Shown here: in pieces, positions 35,466 through 42,985 of the stretch
How the letters are laid out: the number at the start of each line of letters is the position of its first letter
Numbering within the stretch: position 1 is the stretch's first letter
Source: Bacteroidales bacterium
GTDB taxonomy: Bacteria > Bacteroidota > Bacteroidia > Bacteroidales > UBA932
Direction: 5' to 3'
DNA length: 42,985 bases
Assembly: GCA_028690215.1 (NCBI GenBank)
Contig: JAQVBQ010000015.1
Coordinates: 1 to 42,985, forward strand
Translations under genes and position numbers: made by a program
Notes under the pieces: model-generated
Databases searched by the model: none
What the model was told of the DNA's origin: nothing
What the model saw: only the letters and a program-made list of their open reading frames with translations

Positions 35466-36237
35466 GTTGCTGTTGAGCCTTCTTAAGGTTCTTGTTTTCG
35501 TCTATGATACTTTTCACCTCCGTATTCAAATCCTGAAGTTCATCATCATTGTCAAACTGCACATTATAACTCTTCCGGTACTCCCTGAAGTTCTTGATAC
35601 CTCTTGAAATGAGTATTATCGGTGATATGAAGTAGAGGTTCAGGAAATAGTTGAACAATATAACAAGTAAAACTCCTGCTCCAACTGCTATGATACCCGG
35701 CATGATACTCCTGTAATACCCCTCTTGCAGCTCTCTTGTATTGTTTGCAAGAGCAGCCTGCGTAAGCAGTCCCAACTGTTTCTTGTATTTTTTGAGATTA
35801 TAATAGACCGGTCTTAACTCTTTCTGATACCAATCAATTCTTGCAGCTACATCCTGCACCATAATATCTGGCGTCCTATTTATAACTGCAATATAGTCTG
35901 AGTATGCATTAGAGAGAGAATCGGCAACAGCAACCTCTTCCACAGAGGTGAAGCTCTTCTTGATAGTTCCTATGTAGTTGTCAAACCTGTCATCAAAGAT
36001 TATATCTGCACTGCTCGCAGTGGAATCCTTTATAACACGGCTGAGCAATTCAAAATTATACTCGTCCGTTAGTTCAAGAAGCAGCCTTGATGTGTTGATA
36101 CTGTTTATGTTATCCTTCATGAGGCTTGTGACAGAGTGCCTCATTCTGCTGAACTCAAAGACTGATATGACACTGGAGATAAAAAGGATCACTCCTATAA
36201 TCACAAAGCCGAGAGAGATTTTTCTGCGGATTCCCAT
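35455..36237 (-). CDS. Membrane sensor-like protein, four-helix + HAMP, no output domain
   Basis: 260-residue protein with the architecture of a chemoreceptor or kinase input half: TM1 (about 9-28), an all-helical extracytoplasmic domain (30-175, 4HB_MCP-like), TM2 (about 179-200), then a HAMP-like segment (ISPIILISRGIKNFREYRK ... DDELQDLNTEVKSII) and a short coiled coil (NKNLKKAQQQ). There is no HisKA, HATPase, GGDEF or MCP signalling domain; the reading frame ends right after HAMP. It overlaps trkH by 11 bases, which suggests it works with, or regulates, potassium uptake. Function is inference; the domain outline is read from hydrophobicity and pattern only. Confidence 0.75.
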   Translation of the reverse strand: MGIRRKISLGFVIIGVILFISSVISVFEFSRMRHSVTSLMKDNINSINTSRLLLELTDEYNFELLSRVIKDSTASSADIIFDDRFDNYIGTIKKSFTSVEEVAVADSLSNAYSDYIAVINRTPDIMVQDVAARIDWYQKELRPVYYNLKKYKKQLGLLTQAALANNTRELQEGYYRSIMPGIIAVGAGVLLVILFNYFLNLYFISPIILISRGIKNFREYRKSYNVQFDNDDELQDLNTEVKSIIDENKNLKKAQQQHEL

Positions 36238-36254
36238 AATTTAAGTTTTATATG

Positions 36255-36262
36255 CAAATATA
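36255..36262 (-). promoter_or_regulatory. -7 element for the HAMP-trkH-helicase-peptidase operon
   Basis: TATATTTG on the minus strand, 17 bases before the HAMP-protein ATG. Confidence 0.55.
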
Positions 36263-36273
36263 AAGAAAGGTTT

Positions 36274-36308
36274 AAAAAAAGATAACCTTCCGGAAATAAT
36301 CCGGAAGG
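36274..36308 (-). terminator. Rho-independent terminator of gapdh
   Basis: A perfect 9-bp stem CCTTCCGGA/TCCGGAAGG with a 5-base loop, followed on the minus strand by a T run (TTATCTTTTTTT). It lies about 30 bases after the gapdh stop and insulates the downstream operon. Confidence 0.88.
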
Positions 36309-36337
36309 CTAACATATTTTTTTACCGATAAATTTAA

Positions 36338-37420
<1,083 letters not shown>

Positions 37421-37424
37421 TTAC

Positions 37425-37432
37425 TATTTTTG
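37425..37432 (+). promoter_or_regulatory. -7 element for the surE operon
   Basis: TATTTTTG followed by C, 36 bases before the surE ATG; divergent from the gap element. Confidence 0.5.
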
Positions 37433-37468
37433 CATTCTCGATTTTTAAATTGTTGAATAACACACAAT

Positions 37469-38236
37469 ATGAGGAAGATTCTGATTACTAACGACGACGG
37501 AGTAAAATCAAAAGGCATATCACAACTGATAGAGATGATGAGACCTTTCGGAGAGATAACAGTTGTAGCACCTTTTGAAGCCCAATCCGGCATGTCGGCT
37601 GCATTGACAATAGGCAAACCACTAAGACTCACAGAATTAAGAAGTGATGACGGATTGAAAGTTTATGCATGTTCCGGTACACCTGCCGATTGCGTAAAGA
37701 TGGCAATGAATCAGATATTTAAAAATGTCCCGCCGGATATGCTCGTATCGGGTATCAATCATGGATCAAATGCGTCTGTAGCATCTTTATATTCAGGCAC
37801 TTTGGGTGCAGCAATAGAGGGAACAATATACGGAATTCCGTCAATAGGACTCTCACTCTGTTCTCATAGGCCCGATGCCGATTTCTCAGGAGTTTTGCAT
37901 TATGGGAAAATTATTATTGACAATTTTCTACAAAATCCAGTAAGTCCAAATGTCTATTTAAACGTGAATTTCCCCGACCTGAAACCTGACAAGATCAAGG
38001 GCATCAAATTCGCTCAACAAGGAAAGGGACAATGGATAAAAGAGTTTGAGCAGAGAGAGGATCCTTACGGATTCAAATACTACTGGATGACAGGTGAGTT
38101 TTTCAACCTTGAACCCAATAACGAAAAATCTGACAACAACATAATTGATAAGGGATATGTGAGCATTGTCGCACATAAGATTGACAATACTGATTACGAA
38201 GAGGTCAGAAGGCTTGAATCAATCTGGAAATTATGA
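37469..38236 (+). CDS. surE: 5'/3'-nucleotidase SurE
   Basis: Metal-dependent nucleoside monophosphatase of stationary-phase survival. 255 residues, full length. N-terminal metal motif ILITNDDGVKSKGI, then VVAPFEAQSGMSAALT, the Asn/Ser motif VSGINHGSNASVASLYSGT and GAAIEGTIYGIPSIGLSL. First gene of a six-gene run; its stop overlaps lpxB by 4 bases (ATGA). SurE next to LpxB is, to my knowledge, a recurrent arrangement in Bacteroidota. Confidence 0.97.
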   Translation: MRKILITNDDGVKSKGISQLIEMMRPFGEITVVAPFEAQSGMSAALTIGKPLRLTELRSDDGLKVYACSGTPADCVKMAMNQIFKNVPPDMLVSGINHGSNASVASLYSGTLGAAIEGTIYGIPSIGLSLCSHRPDADFSGVLHYGKIIIDNFLQNPVSPNVYLNVNFPDLKPDKIKGIKFAQQGKGQWIKEFEQREDPYGFKYYWMTGEFFNLEPNNEKSDNNIIDKGYVSIVAHKIDNTDYEEVRRLESIWKL

Positions 38237-39885
38237 AATATTACATCATTGCCGGTGAAGCATCCGGAGATCTTCACGGCTCAAACCTGATGAAGGCTCT
38301 CCTGGAAAAGGACCCCGGTGCAGATATCCGGTTCTGGGGCGGCGATCTGATGTCCTCCGCAGGGGGTACTCTGGTGAAGCACTACAAGGAGACGGCAGTG
38401 ATGGGAATAGTTGAGGTGATTTCAAAACTGGGGCAAATTGCCAAAAACCTTGATTTTTGCAAGAAAGACATTCTGGAATACAATCCAGATGTGGTAATAC
38501 TTATCGACTACCCGGGTTTTAATTTCAAAATTGCAAAATTTGCACGTAATAATTCAATAAAAGTCTTCTACTACATTCCGCCTACCGTTTGGGCGTGGAA
38601 AGAGTGGCGTATTAAGAGTCTAAAAAAATATGTCGACAGACTCTTCATCATATTTCCGTTTGAGGTTGATTTTTACAAAAATAGAGGTATGAAAGCCTTT
38701 TATTTCGGCAACCCTCTTTCAGAAAGCATCGCCAATCATGAATGCATGAAAGAGAGCGACGAGTCATTCCGCAAGAGATGCGATTTGAATGACAAGCCGA
38801 TAATAGCTCTTCTTGCGGGAAGCAGAACCAACGAGGTAAATATTCTCCTGCCCACATTCGTTCAGCTTGAGGAGAGATTCCCTGAATATCAGCTTGTAAT
38901 AGCAGGAGTAAATTCAATAGACAGAGAGTTATACGAAAAACATATCTCCGGTACAGACATAAGGCTACTGTTTGGAGAGACCTATCACCTGCTGCGTCAT
39001 GCAAAAGCAACAGCACTATGTTCCGGGACCGCAAGCCTTGAGGCTGCTTTGATCGGTACACCGCAAGTTGTCTGCTATAAAGTAAACATAATTACTGCTG
39101 TTATATTCAAAATCCTTATAAAGGTAAAATATGTAAGCCTTACCAACCTCATCTTCAACCAACAGGTTGTCAAAGAGCTACTGCAGTATGATTGCACAGT
39201 GGATAATATTTCAAGAGAACTTGAGCGGATTCTCACTGACAAAGAACAGGGCAAGATTCAAAAGCGGTATGACAAACTAAGAAAATTGCTCGGAGAGGCA
39301 CACGCATCCAGGGATATCGCAAAAGCAATGGTTGAAGAGCTTCACTCAATAATGGATGAAACCCGTTTTTTCAGATATTACAGATCCCCTATGGGCCTCT
39401 TCAAGTTGATAGCCGACTCTGAGGCTCTTGTTGAGATAAGATATATCAATGAAGAGGATGAGCAGACATTAAACTCAAAAGGGGCAGTAAAAAGTAACAC
39501 AATATTGGATGAAACCGCAAGTCAGCTCGATGAGTACTTTTCAGAAAAAAGAAAAGAGTTTGACTTGCCAATCAAGCTTTCAGGCACAGCGTTTCAGAAG
39601 AGAGTCTGGAGTGAGCTGTCAATGATACCTTACGGCAAGGTGAAAACATACGGTGAAATTGCATCTATTGTTGAGACAAAAGATGCGAGCAGGGCTGTCG
39701 GGAATGCATGCAGGATGAATCCTTTGCCAATAATAATTCCGTGTCACAGGGTGATCGGGGCTAACAATAAACTTACAGGGTTTAATATGGGAATTGACAA
39801 AAAGAGCTATTTGTTGGGGCTAGAAAAGGTGTTTGACAATTCTGACATAAATCTATTCAACGCAAACATTAATCAGGATAAATGA
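38233..39885 (+). CDS. lpxB: Lipid-A-disaccharide synthase fused to O6-alkylguanine-DNA alkyltransferase
   Basis: One 550-residue frame holding two complete enzymes. Residues 1-373 are LpxB, which condenses UDP-2,3-diacylglucosamine with lipid X in lipid A synthesis: IAGEASGDLHGSNLM, the LLAGSRTNEV motif, SGTASLEAAL and VSLTNLIFNQQVVKELLQ; it ends, as LpxB normally does, with ASRDIAKAMVEEL. Residues 374-535 are an MGMT/Ogt repair protein: N-terminal region from MDETRFFRYYRSPMGLF, then FQKRVWSELSMIPYGKVKTYGEIA, Arg487 finger, and IIPCHRVIG with acceptor Cys504. There is no linker. An ATG at 39352 starts the second domain, and an out-of-frame TAA overlaps it (TAATG), so a single-base change could have merged two genes. 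Sequencing error is the main alternative. Confidence 0.9.
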   Translation: MKYYIIAGEASGDLHGSNLMKALLEKDPGADIRFWGGDLMSSAGGTLVKHYKETAVMGIVEVISKLGQIAKNLDFCKKDILEYNPDVVILIDYPGFNFKIAKFARNNSIKVFYYIPPTVWAWKEWRIKSLKKYVDRLFIIFPFEVDFYKNRGMKAFYFGNPLSESIANHECMKESDESFRKRCDLNDKPIIALLAGSRTNEVNILLPTFVQLEERFPEYQLVIAGVNSIDRELYEKHISGTDIRLLFGETYHLLRHAKATALCSGTASLEAALIGTPQVVCYKVNIITAVIFKILIKVKYVSLTNLIFNQQVVKELLQYDCTVDNISRELERILTDKEQGKIQKRYDKLRKLLGEAHASRDIAKAMVEELHSIMDETRFFRYYRSPMGLFKLIADSEALVEIRYINEEDEQTLNSKGAVKSNTILDETASQLDEYFSEKRKEFDLPIKLSGTAFQKRVWSELSMIPYGKVKTYGEIASIVETKDASRAVGNACRMNPLPIIIPCHRVIGANNKLTGFNMGIDKKSYLLGLEKVFDNSDINLFNANINQDK

Positions 39886-39886
39886 T

Positions 39887-40711
39887 ATGAATATCAAAGC
39901 TTACAAGTATCAGGGTGCAGGCAATGACTTTGTCATTATTGACAATAGAGAAGGTGAAGTTTCACTCTCTCCTGAAAATATACGTCAATTGTGCCACCGC
40001 CGGTTTGGCATAGGTGCAGACGGGCTCATGCTTCTTGCAAAGAGTGAGAAATATGATTTTTCAATGAAGTTTTTCAACGCGGATGGAAGCGAAGGCTCAA
40101 TGTGCGGGAACGGAGGCAGATGTCTGGTAGCTTTTGCATATCACAGAGGCATAAAAAACTATCACTTTGAAGCTATTGACGGGGAGCACCATGCCACAGT
40201 GCTTGTTGGTACTCCTATAAAATGTATTGTTGAACTCGAGATGATCGATGTGAATGAAGTTAAGGAATACTCTCCAAAATCGTTCTTTCTGAATACCGGA
40301 TCACCTCATCTGGTCAATTTTGTAGAGAAGTTGAAGGATTACGACGTTTTGGAACAGGGAAAGTTCTGGAGACATCATCCTAGTTTTCCGGGAGGGACAA
40401 ATGTAAATTTTGTGCAAGGGAACTGGGGACGGAGTGCCATACCTGATGGTGTAGATCTCTATGTAAGAACATTTGAGCGGGGAGTTGAAGACGAGACATA
40501 TGCATGCGGCACAGGTGTGACAGCCTCTGCCATTGCATACCATAAGCTTTTTCAGAGGAACCTCTACCCATACGGTACTGTATCAACAAGAATACAGACT
40601 GTTGGTGATATCCTTGATGTCAAATTTGACTACAACGGGGCAGACAGCTACACAAATATCAAGCTGAAAGGTCCCGCTACTTTTGTTTTTTCCTGCGATG
40701 TTGAGATATAG
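39887..40711 (+). CDS. dapF: Diaminopimelate epimerase
   Basis: Converts LL- to meso-diaminopimelate for lysine and peptidoglycan. 274 residues. YQGAGNDFVIIDNR opens the protein; the two active cysteines are in GSMCGNGGRCLVAFA and ETYACGTGVTASAIA. The ATG follows the upstream stop by one base. Lies in an operon otherwise devoted to lipid A and coenzyme A synthesis. Confidence 0.98.
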   Translation: MNIKAYKYQGAGNDFVIIDNREGEVSLSPENIRQLCHRRFGIGADGLMLLAKSEKYDFSMKFFNADGSEGSMCGNGGRCLVAFAYHRGIKNYHFEAIDGEHHATVLVGTPIKCIVELEMIDVNEVKEYSPKSFFLNTGSPHLVNFVEKLKDYDVLEQGKFWRHHPSFPGGTNVNFVQGNWGRSAIPDGVDLYVRTFERGVEDETYACGTGVTASAIAYHKLFQRNLYPYGTVSTRIQTVGDILDVKFDYNGADSYTNIKLKGPATFVFSCDVEI

Positions 40712-40714
40712 AAT

Positions 40715-41191
40715 ATGAATACTGCGATTTTTCCCGGATCTTTTGACCCCTTCACACTGGGGCATATGGACATTCTGAATTCTGCATTGAAGCTTTTTGA
40801 CAAGGTCGTCATTGCCATCGGATACAATATGCAGAAAAAAGGGCTTTTCGATGTTGATGAGAGAATCTCTATAATAAAAGAGGCTCTCAAAGGGATGGAA
40901 AATGTAGAGGTTGTATCCTACACAGGACTTACAGTTACATTCTGCCGTCAACTTGGAATAAAGTTCATCATTCGTGGCCTCAGGACTACAACCGACTTTG
41001 AAATGGAGAGAGTCGTCGCACAGGCAAATTCAAGAATGGCCCCTGAGATCCTTACAGTATTCATCCCGTCCGGTCATGAATTCTCATTCATATCATCAAC
41101 AGTAGTCAGGGATGTCCTGATTAATGGCGGAGATGCCTCACTCCTTCTGCCTGAAGGAGTAGATATCTCAAGATATATTAAAGGTAAATGA
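40715..41191 (+). CDS. coaD: Phosphopantetheine adenylyltransferase
   Basis: Makes dephospho-CoA from 4'-phosphopantetheine and ATP. 158 residues, full length. Nucleotidyltransferase motif FPGSFDPFTLGHMDIL (TxGH), FIIRGLRTTTDFEMERVVAQAN and the ISSTVVRD motif near the C-terminus. Starts 3 bases after dapF; its stop overlaps the next gene by 4 bases (ATGA). Confidence 0.98.
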   Translation: MNTAIFPGSFDPFTLGHMDILNSALKLFDKVVIAIGYNMQKKGLFDVDERISIIKEALKGMENVEVVSYTGLTVTFCRQLGIKFIIRGLRTTTDFEMERVVAQANSRMAPEILTVFIPSGHEFSFISSTVVRDVLINGGDASLLLPEGVDISRYIKGK

Positions 41192-42687
41192 TCCGTAAAA
41201 GACTCTTAATACTGTTTCTTTTCATCGGAGTATCGTTCTCAGCACACTCTCAGCAGAGAGAGAAGCTGGAGAGATATATCGAGGAGTATCTATCTATGAC
41301 TCCACCCATTACCGACTCTCTGATAACTGCTTGTGACTATCTGATCGGCTTCAGCGAGGATACACTTATTAAGACCCACATAGCCGGTTATCTTTTTGAC
41401 AGATTTTACTCTTCAAAGGTTATGGGTATGGAGAGTGTTGCCATTCACATTGCCAAGAACTATTTCATAAACAAAAAGCTGGAATGGAAGGGAGAGGACG
41501 GAATGTTGCTCCTGCGACTCTTTGTAGAATTCAACGAACACTCTCTTATCGGTATGGATGCTCCGGAGCTGAATCTGGAGGATACCTCAGGCAATATGCA
41601 CTCTTTAAGGGACCAAAACTCCAAATTCACCGTTGTCTATTTCTTTGACACAGACTGTAGTCTCTGCAAAAAAGAGCTTCCCGGCCTGAAGGAGACAATA
41701 AAAAAATATCAGGGAGAAGATGTTGGAGTATATGCAGTCTACACACAATCCGATGTTAACCGTCTGAAACAATTCATACAGCAGGAGTTTTCACAGGATA
41801 ACGAAGGCTGGTTATTTACAATAGATACCGATTTTTCAAGCGGATTTCACAAGTTATACAACGTTCTGAAGACTCCCCAGATTTTTCTACTTGACAACAA
41901 TAAAAAGATAATCGGAAGGAATCTTGACCATAACACACTGAGTCAATTGCTGGAATCTGCCACAAAGAACGAAAGGCAGCTCTCAGAAAACATAAAAATT
42001 TTTCTGACCGACTATCTAAAAGTTGTAGATATCAGCGACACATCGGCTATGAGGGCGGCCATTGAACCTCTTTTCATCAAAAGCATCGAGGGCGGCCCGG
42101 ATCTCTATAGAATGATGTTCCTCCGTCTATTTGACATTTTACAGCTTTCAGATGACACCACTTATCAGAAATGTGCCCTCTTTGTAGCAGAAAACTATAT
42201 ATCAAACAGGTCTGACCTGTGGTGGGACAACTCAGTTCCCGGAGAGTATGTCCCAAAAATGGCTGAGAGAATAAAAAGTAACATGATTGGAGCTATTGCA
42301 AATGACTTCACCTTTTATACAAAAAAGATGAAACCGACACGTTTGCATGGGATAGACTCTAAGTACACAATTCTCTATTTTTACAGCCCTAAATGTGCAA
42401 TCTGCAAGCCTTTCGGAATGGATCTGAAGAGTATGTACAAATCTCTGAAAAAAAGAGGGGCAGAGGTCATAGCCGTAGATGTAGAAAGTGACTTTTACAC
42501 ATTTAAAAAAGAGTTAAAAAATTCGAAGGTTCCCTGGCAGAGATGTTTTGTCAAAGATGAGGACCGGCTGGATCTGTTTTATAAATTCAGGAAAGAGGAG
42601 GTCCCTATGATATACCTTCTGGACAGTGAGAGGAGAATAATAGCTAAGAAAATAAATACAACAACAATAAACACATTGGTAAAATGA
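41188..42687 (+). CDS. Secreted protein with two helical-thioredoxin units
   Basis: 499-residue exported protein with a type I signal peptide (1-21, cleavage likely near AHS-QQ). It is built as a tandem repeat: helical part (about 25-120) + TlpA-like thioredoxin fold (122-258) with DTDCSLCKKELP (Cys157/160) and cis-Pro loop KTPQIFLLD; then helical part (260-370) + second thioredoxin fold (372-499) with SPKCAICKPFG (Cys403/406) and EVPMIYLLD. The helical parts align with each other (AGYLFDRFYSSK versus LRLFDILQLSDD; IAKNYFINK versus VAENYISNR) and with the lipoprotein at 13256. Probably a periplasmic thiol-disulfide protein; partner unknown. Coupled to coaD and to the next gene by ATGA overlaps. 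Confidence 0.85.
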   Translation: MIRKRLLILFLFIGVSFSAHSQQREKLERYIEEYLSMTPPITDSLITACDYLIGFSEDTLIKTHIAGYLFDRFYSSKVMGMESVAIHIAKNYFINKKLEWKGEDGMLLLRLFVEFNEHSLIGMDAPELNLEDTSGNMHSLRDQNSKFTVVYFFDTDCSLCKKELPGLKETIKKYQGEDVGVYAVYTQSDVNRLKQFIQQEFSQDNEGWLFTIDTDFSSGFHKLYNVLKTPQIFLLDNNKKIIGRNLDHNTLSQLLESATKNERQLSENIKIFLTDYLKVVDISDTSAMRAAIEPLFIKSIEGGPDLYRMMFLRLFDILQLSDDTTYQKCALFVAENYISNRSDLWWDNSVPGEYVPKMAERIKSNMIGAIANDFTFYTKKMKPTRLHGIDSKYTILYFYSPKCAICKPFGMDLKSMYKSLKKRGAEVIAVDVESDFYTFKKELKNSKVPWQRCFVKDEDRLDLFYKFRKEEVPMIYLLDSERRIIAKKINTTTINTLVK

Positions 42688-42985
42688 TATCAGGAAAATA
42701 CAAGGAGCTCTATAATGAACTGTTAAAAGGAATCCCTGCTGAAAGAATGCATCACGACTCTCTAAGCACTCTTGCTTTCGGCACAGATGCATCTTTTTAC
42801 AGACTCATTCCGAAACTGATTGTTAAAGTTAAGGATGAGCAGGAGCTTCAACTTGTAGTGCGTAAGGCTGAGGAGCTCTCAATACCAGTAACCTTCAGGG
42901 CTGCCGGTACATCTTTGTCAGGCCAGGCGATAAGCGATTCAGTTCTTGTAATTGCCTCACACGGCTGGCAAAAACACCAGATTCT
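42684..42985 (+). CDS. FAD-linked oxidase (GlcD/D-lactate dehydrogenase type), 3'-truncated
   Basis: First 100 residues of a flavoprotein cut by the window edge. The start overlaps the preceding stop (ATGA). FGTDASFYRLIPKLIVKVKDEQELQLVVR and VTFRAAGTSLSGQAISDSVLV are the start of an FAD_binding_4/PCMH domain of the glycolate/D-lactate dehydrogenase family; RAAGTSLSGQ is the flavin pyrophosphate loop. Bacteroidota often have a long version that continues into an iron-sulfur CCG domain; that part is not visible. Confidence 0.88.
   Translation, partial: MISGKYKELYNELLKGIPAERMHHDSLSTLAFGTDASFYRLIPKLIVKVKDEQELQLVVRKAEELSIPVTFRAAGTSLSGQAISDSVLVIASHGWQKHQI

Noticed and set aside
36286-36322. Same hairpin read on the plus strand, followed by a T run
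   Set aside because: No plus-strand gene ends here; it is listed only as the gap terminator on the minus strand, although it could act in both directions.

Overview
The window looks like a chromosomal segment of a member of the Bacteroidota, most likely Bacteroidales. The evidence is a recurrent TAnnTTTG promoter element in front of genes instead of E. coli-type -10 boxes, no obvious Shine-Dalgarno sequences before starts, moderate-to-low GC, tRNA genes without an encoded CCA end, and Bacteroidota-typical proteins: a dipeptidyl-peptidase-IV-like S9 protease, lipoprotein and secreted thioredoxin-fold proteins with DUF5106-like helical regions, an AddAB-type exonuclease, and SurE next to LpxB. 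Gene density is very high. No insertion sequence, integrase, phage gene or CRISPR array was seen, and no stretch over 300 bases lacks a gene.

Layout. 1-1654: end of a polar amino-acid ABC importer (permease and ATPase; the ATPase carries an unusual C-terminal extension). 1657-5695: double-GNAT acetyltransferase, tRNA-Arg(CCT), AspT/YbjL-type transporter, MscL, AraC regulator. 5796-7858: tRNA-Lys(CTT), iron alcohol dehydrogenase, patatin-like hydrolase. 7815-13169 (minus): the oxidative pentose phosphate operon gnd-zwf-pgl, ending in an orphan membrane histidine kinase. 13256-14194: thioredoxin-fold lipoprotein. 14187-22278 (minus): gpsA-pgi-addB-addA. 22354-23439: a menaquinone (futalosine-route) radical SAM enzyme. 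23384-24939 (minus): pdxA-rnhA. 25003-27972: recG-nfo. 27961-29625 (minus): glnS. 29695-30567: yicC-type endoribonuclease. 30562-36237 (minus): HAMP-domain membrane protein, TrkH, RecD-like helicase, DPP-IV-like peptidase. 36338-37342 (minus): gapdh with terminator. 37469-42985: surE-lpxB-dapF-coaD, a double-thioredoxin protein, and the start of an FAD-linked oxidase.

The genes are mostly core housekeeping: central carbon (G6PDH, 6PGL, 6PGDH, PGI, GAPDH), DNA repair (AddAB, RecG, Nfo, RecD-like, an O6-alkylguanine transferase domain, RNase HI), envelope biosynthesis (LpxB, DapF, GpsA) and cofactor synthesis (PdxA, CoaD, MqnC). Metabolic and repair genes are interleaved in single operons.

Most noteworthy: (i) lpxB is joined in frame to a complete O6-alkylguanine-DNA alkyltransferase, with an out-of-frame TAATG exactly at the domain junction; (ii) the amino-acid ABC ATPase ends in what looks like a degenerate RsbW/HATPase-like domain; (iii) a secreted protein is a tandem duplication of a helical + thioredoxin unit, both with CxxC; (iv) the -7 element sits a nearly constant 17-24 nt from most start codons, but recG and gpsA have it only 5-7 nt away, predicting leaderless mRNAs; (v) several convergent genes overlap tail to tail in their coding sequences, by up to 56 nt.
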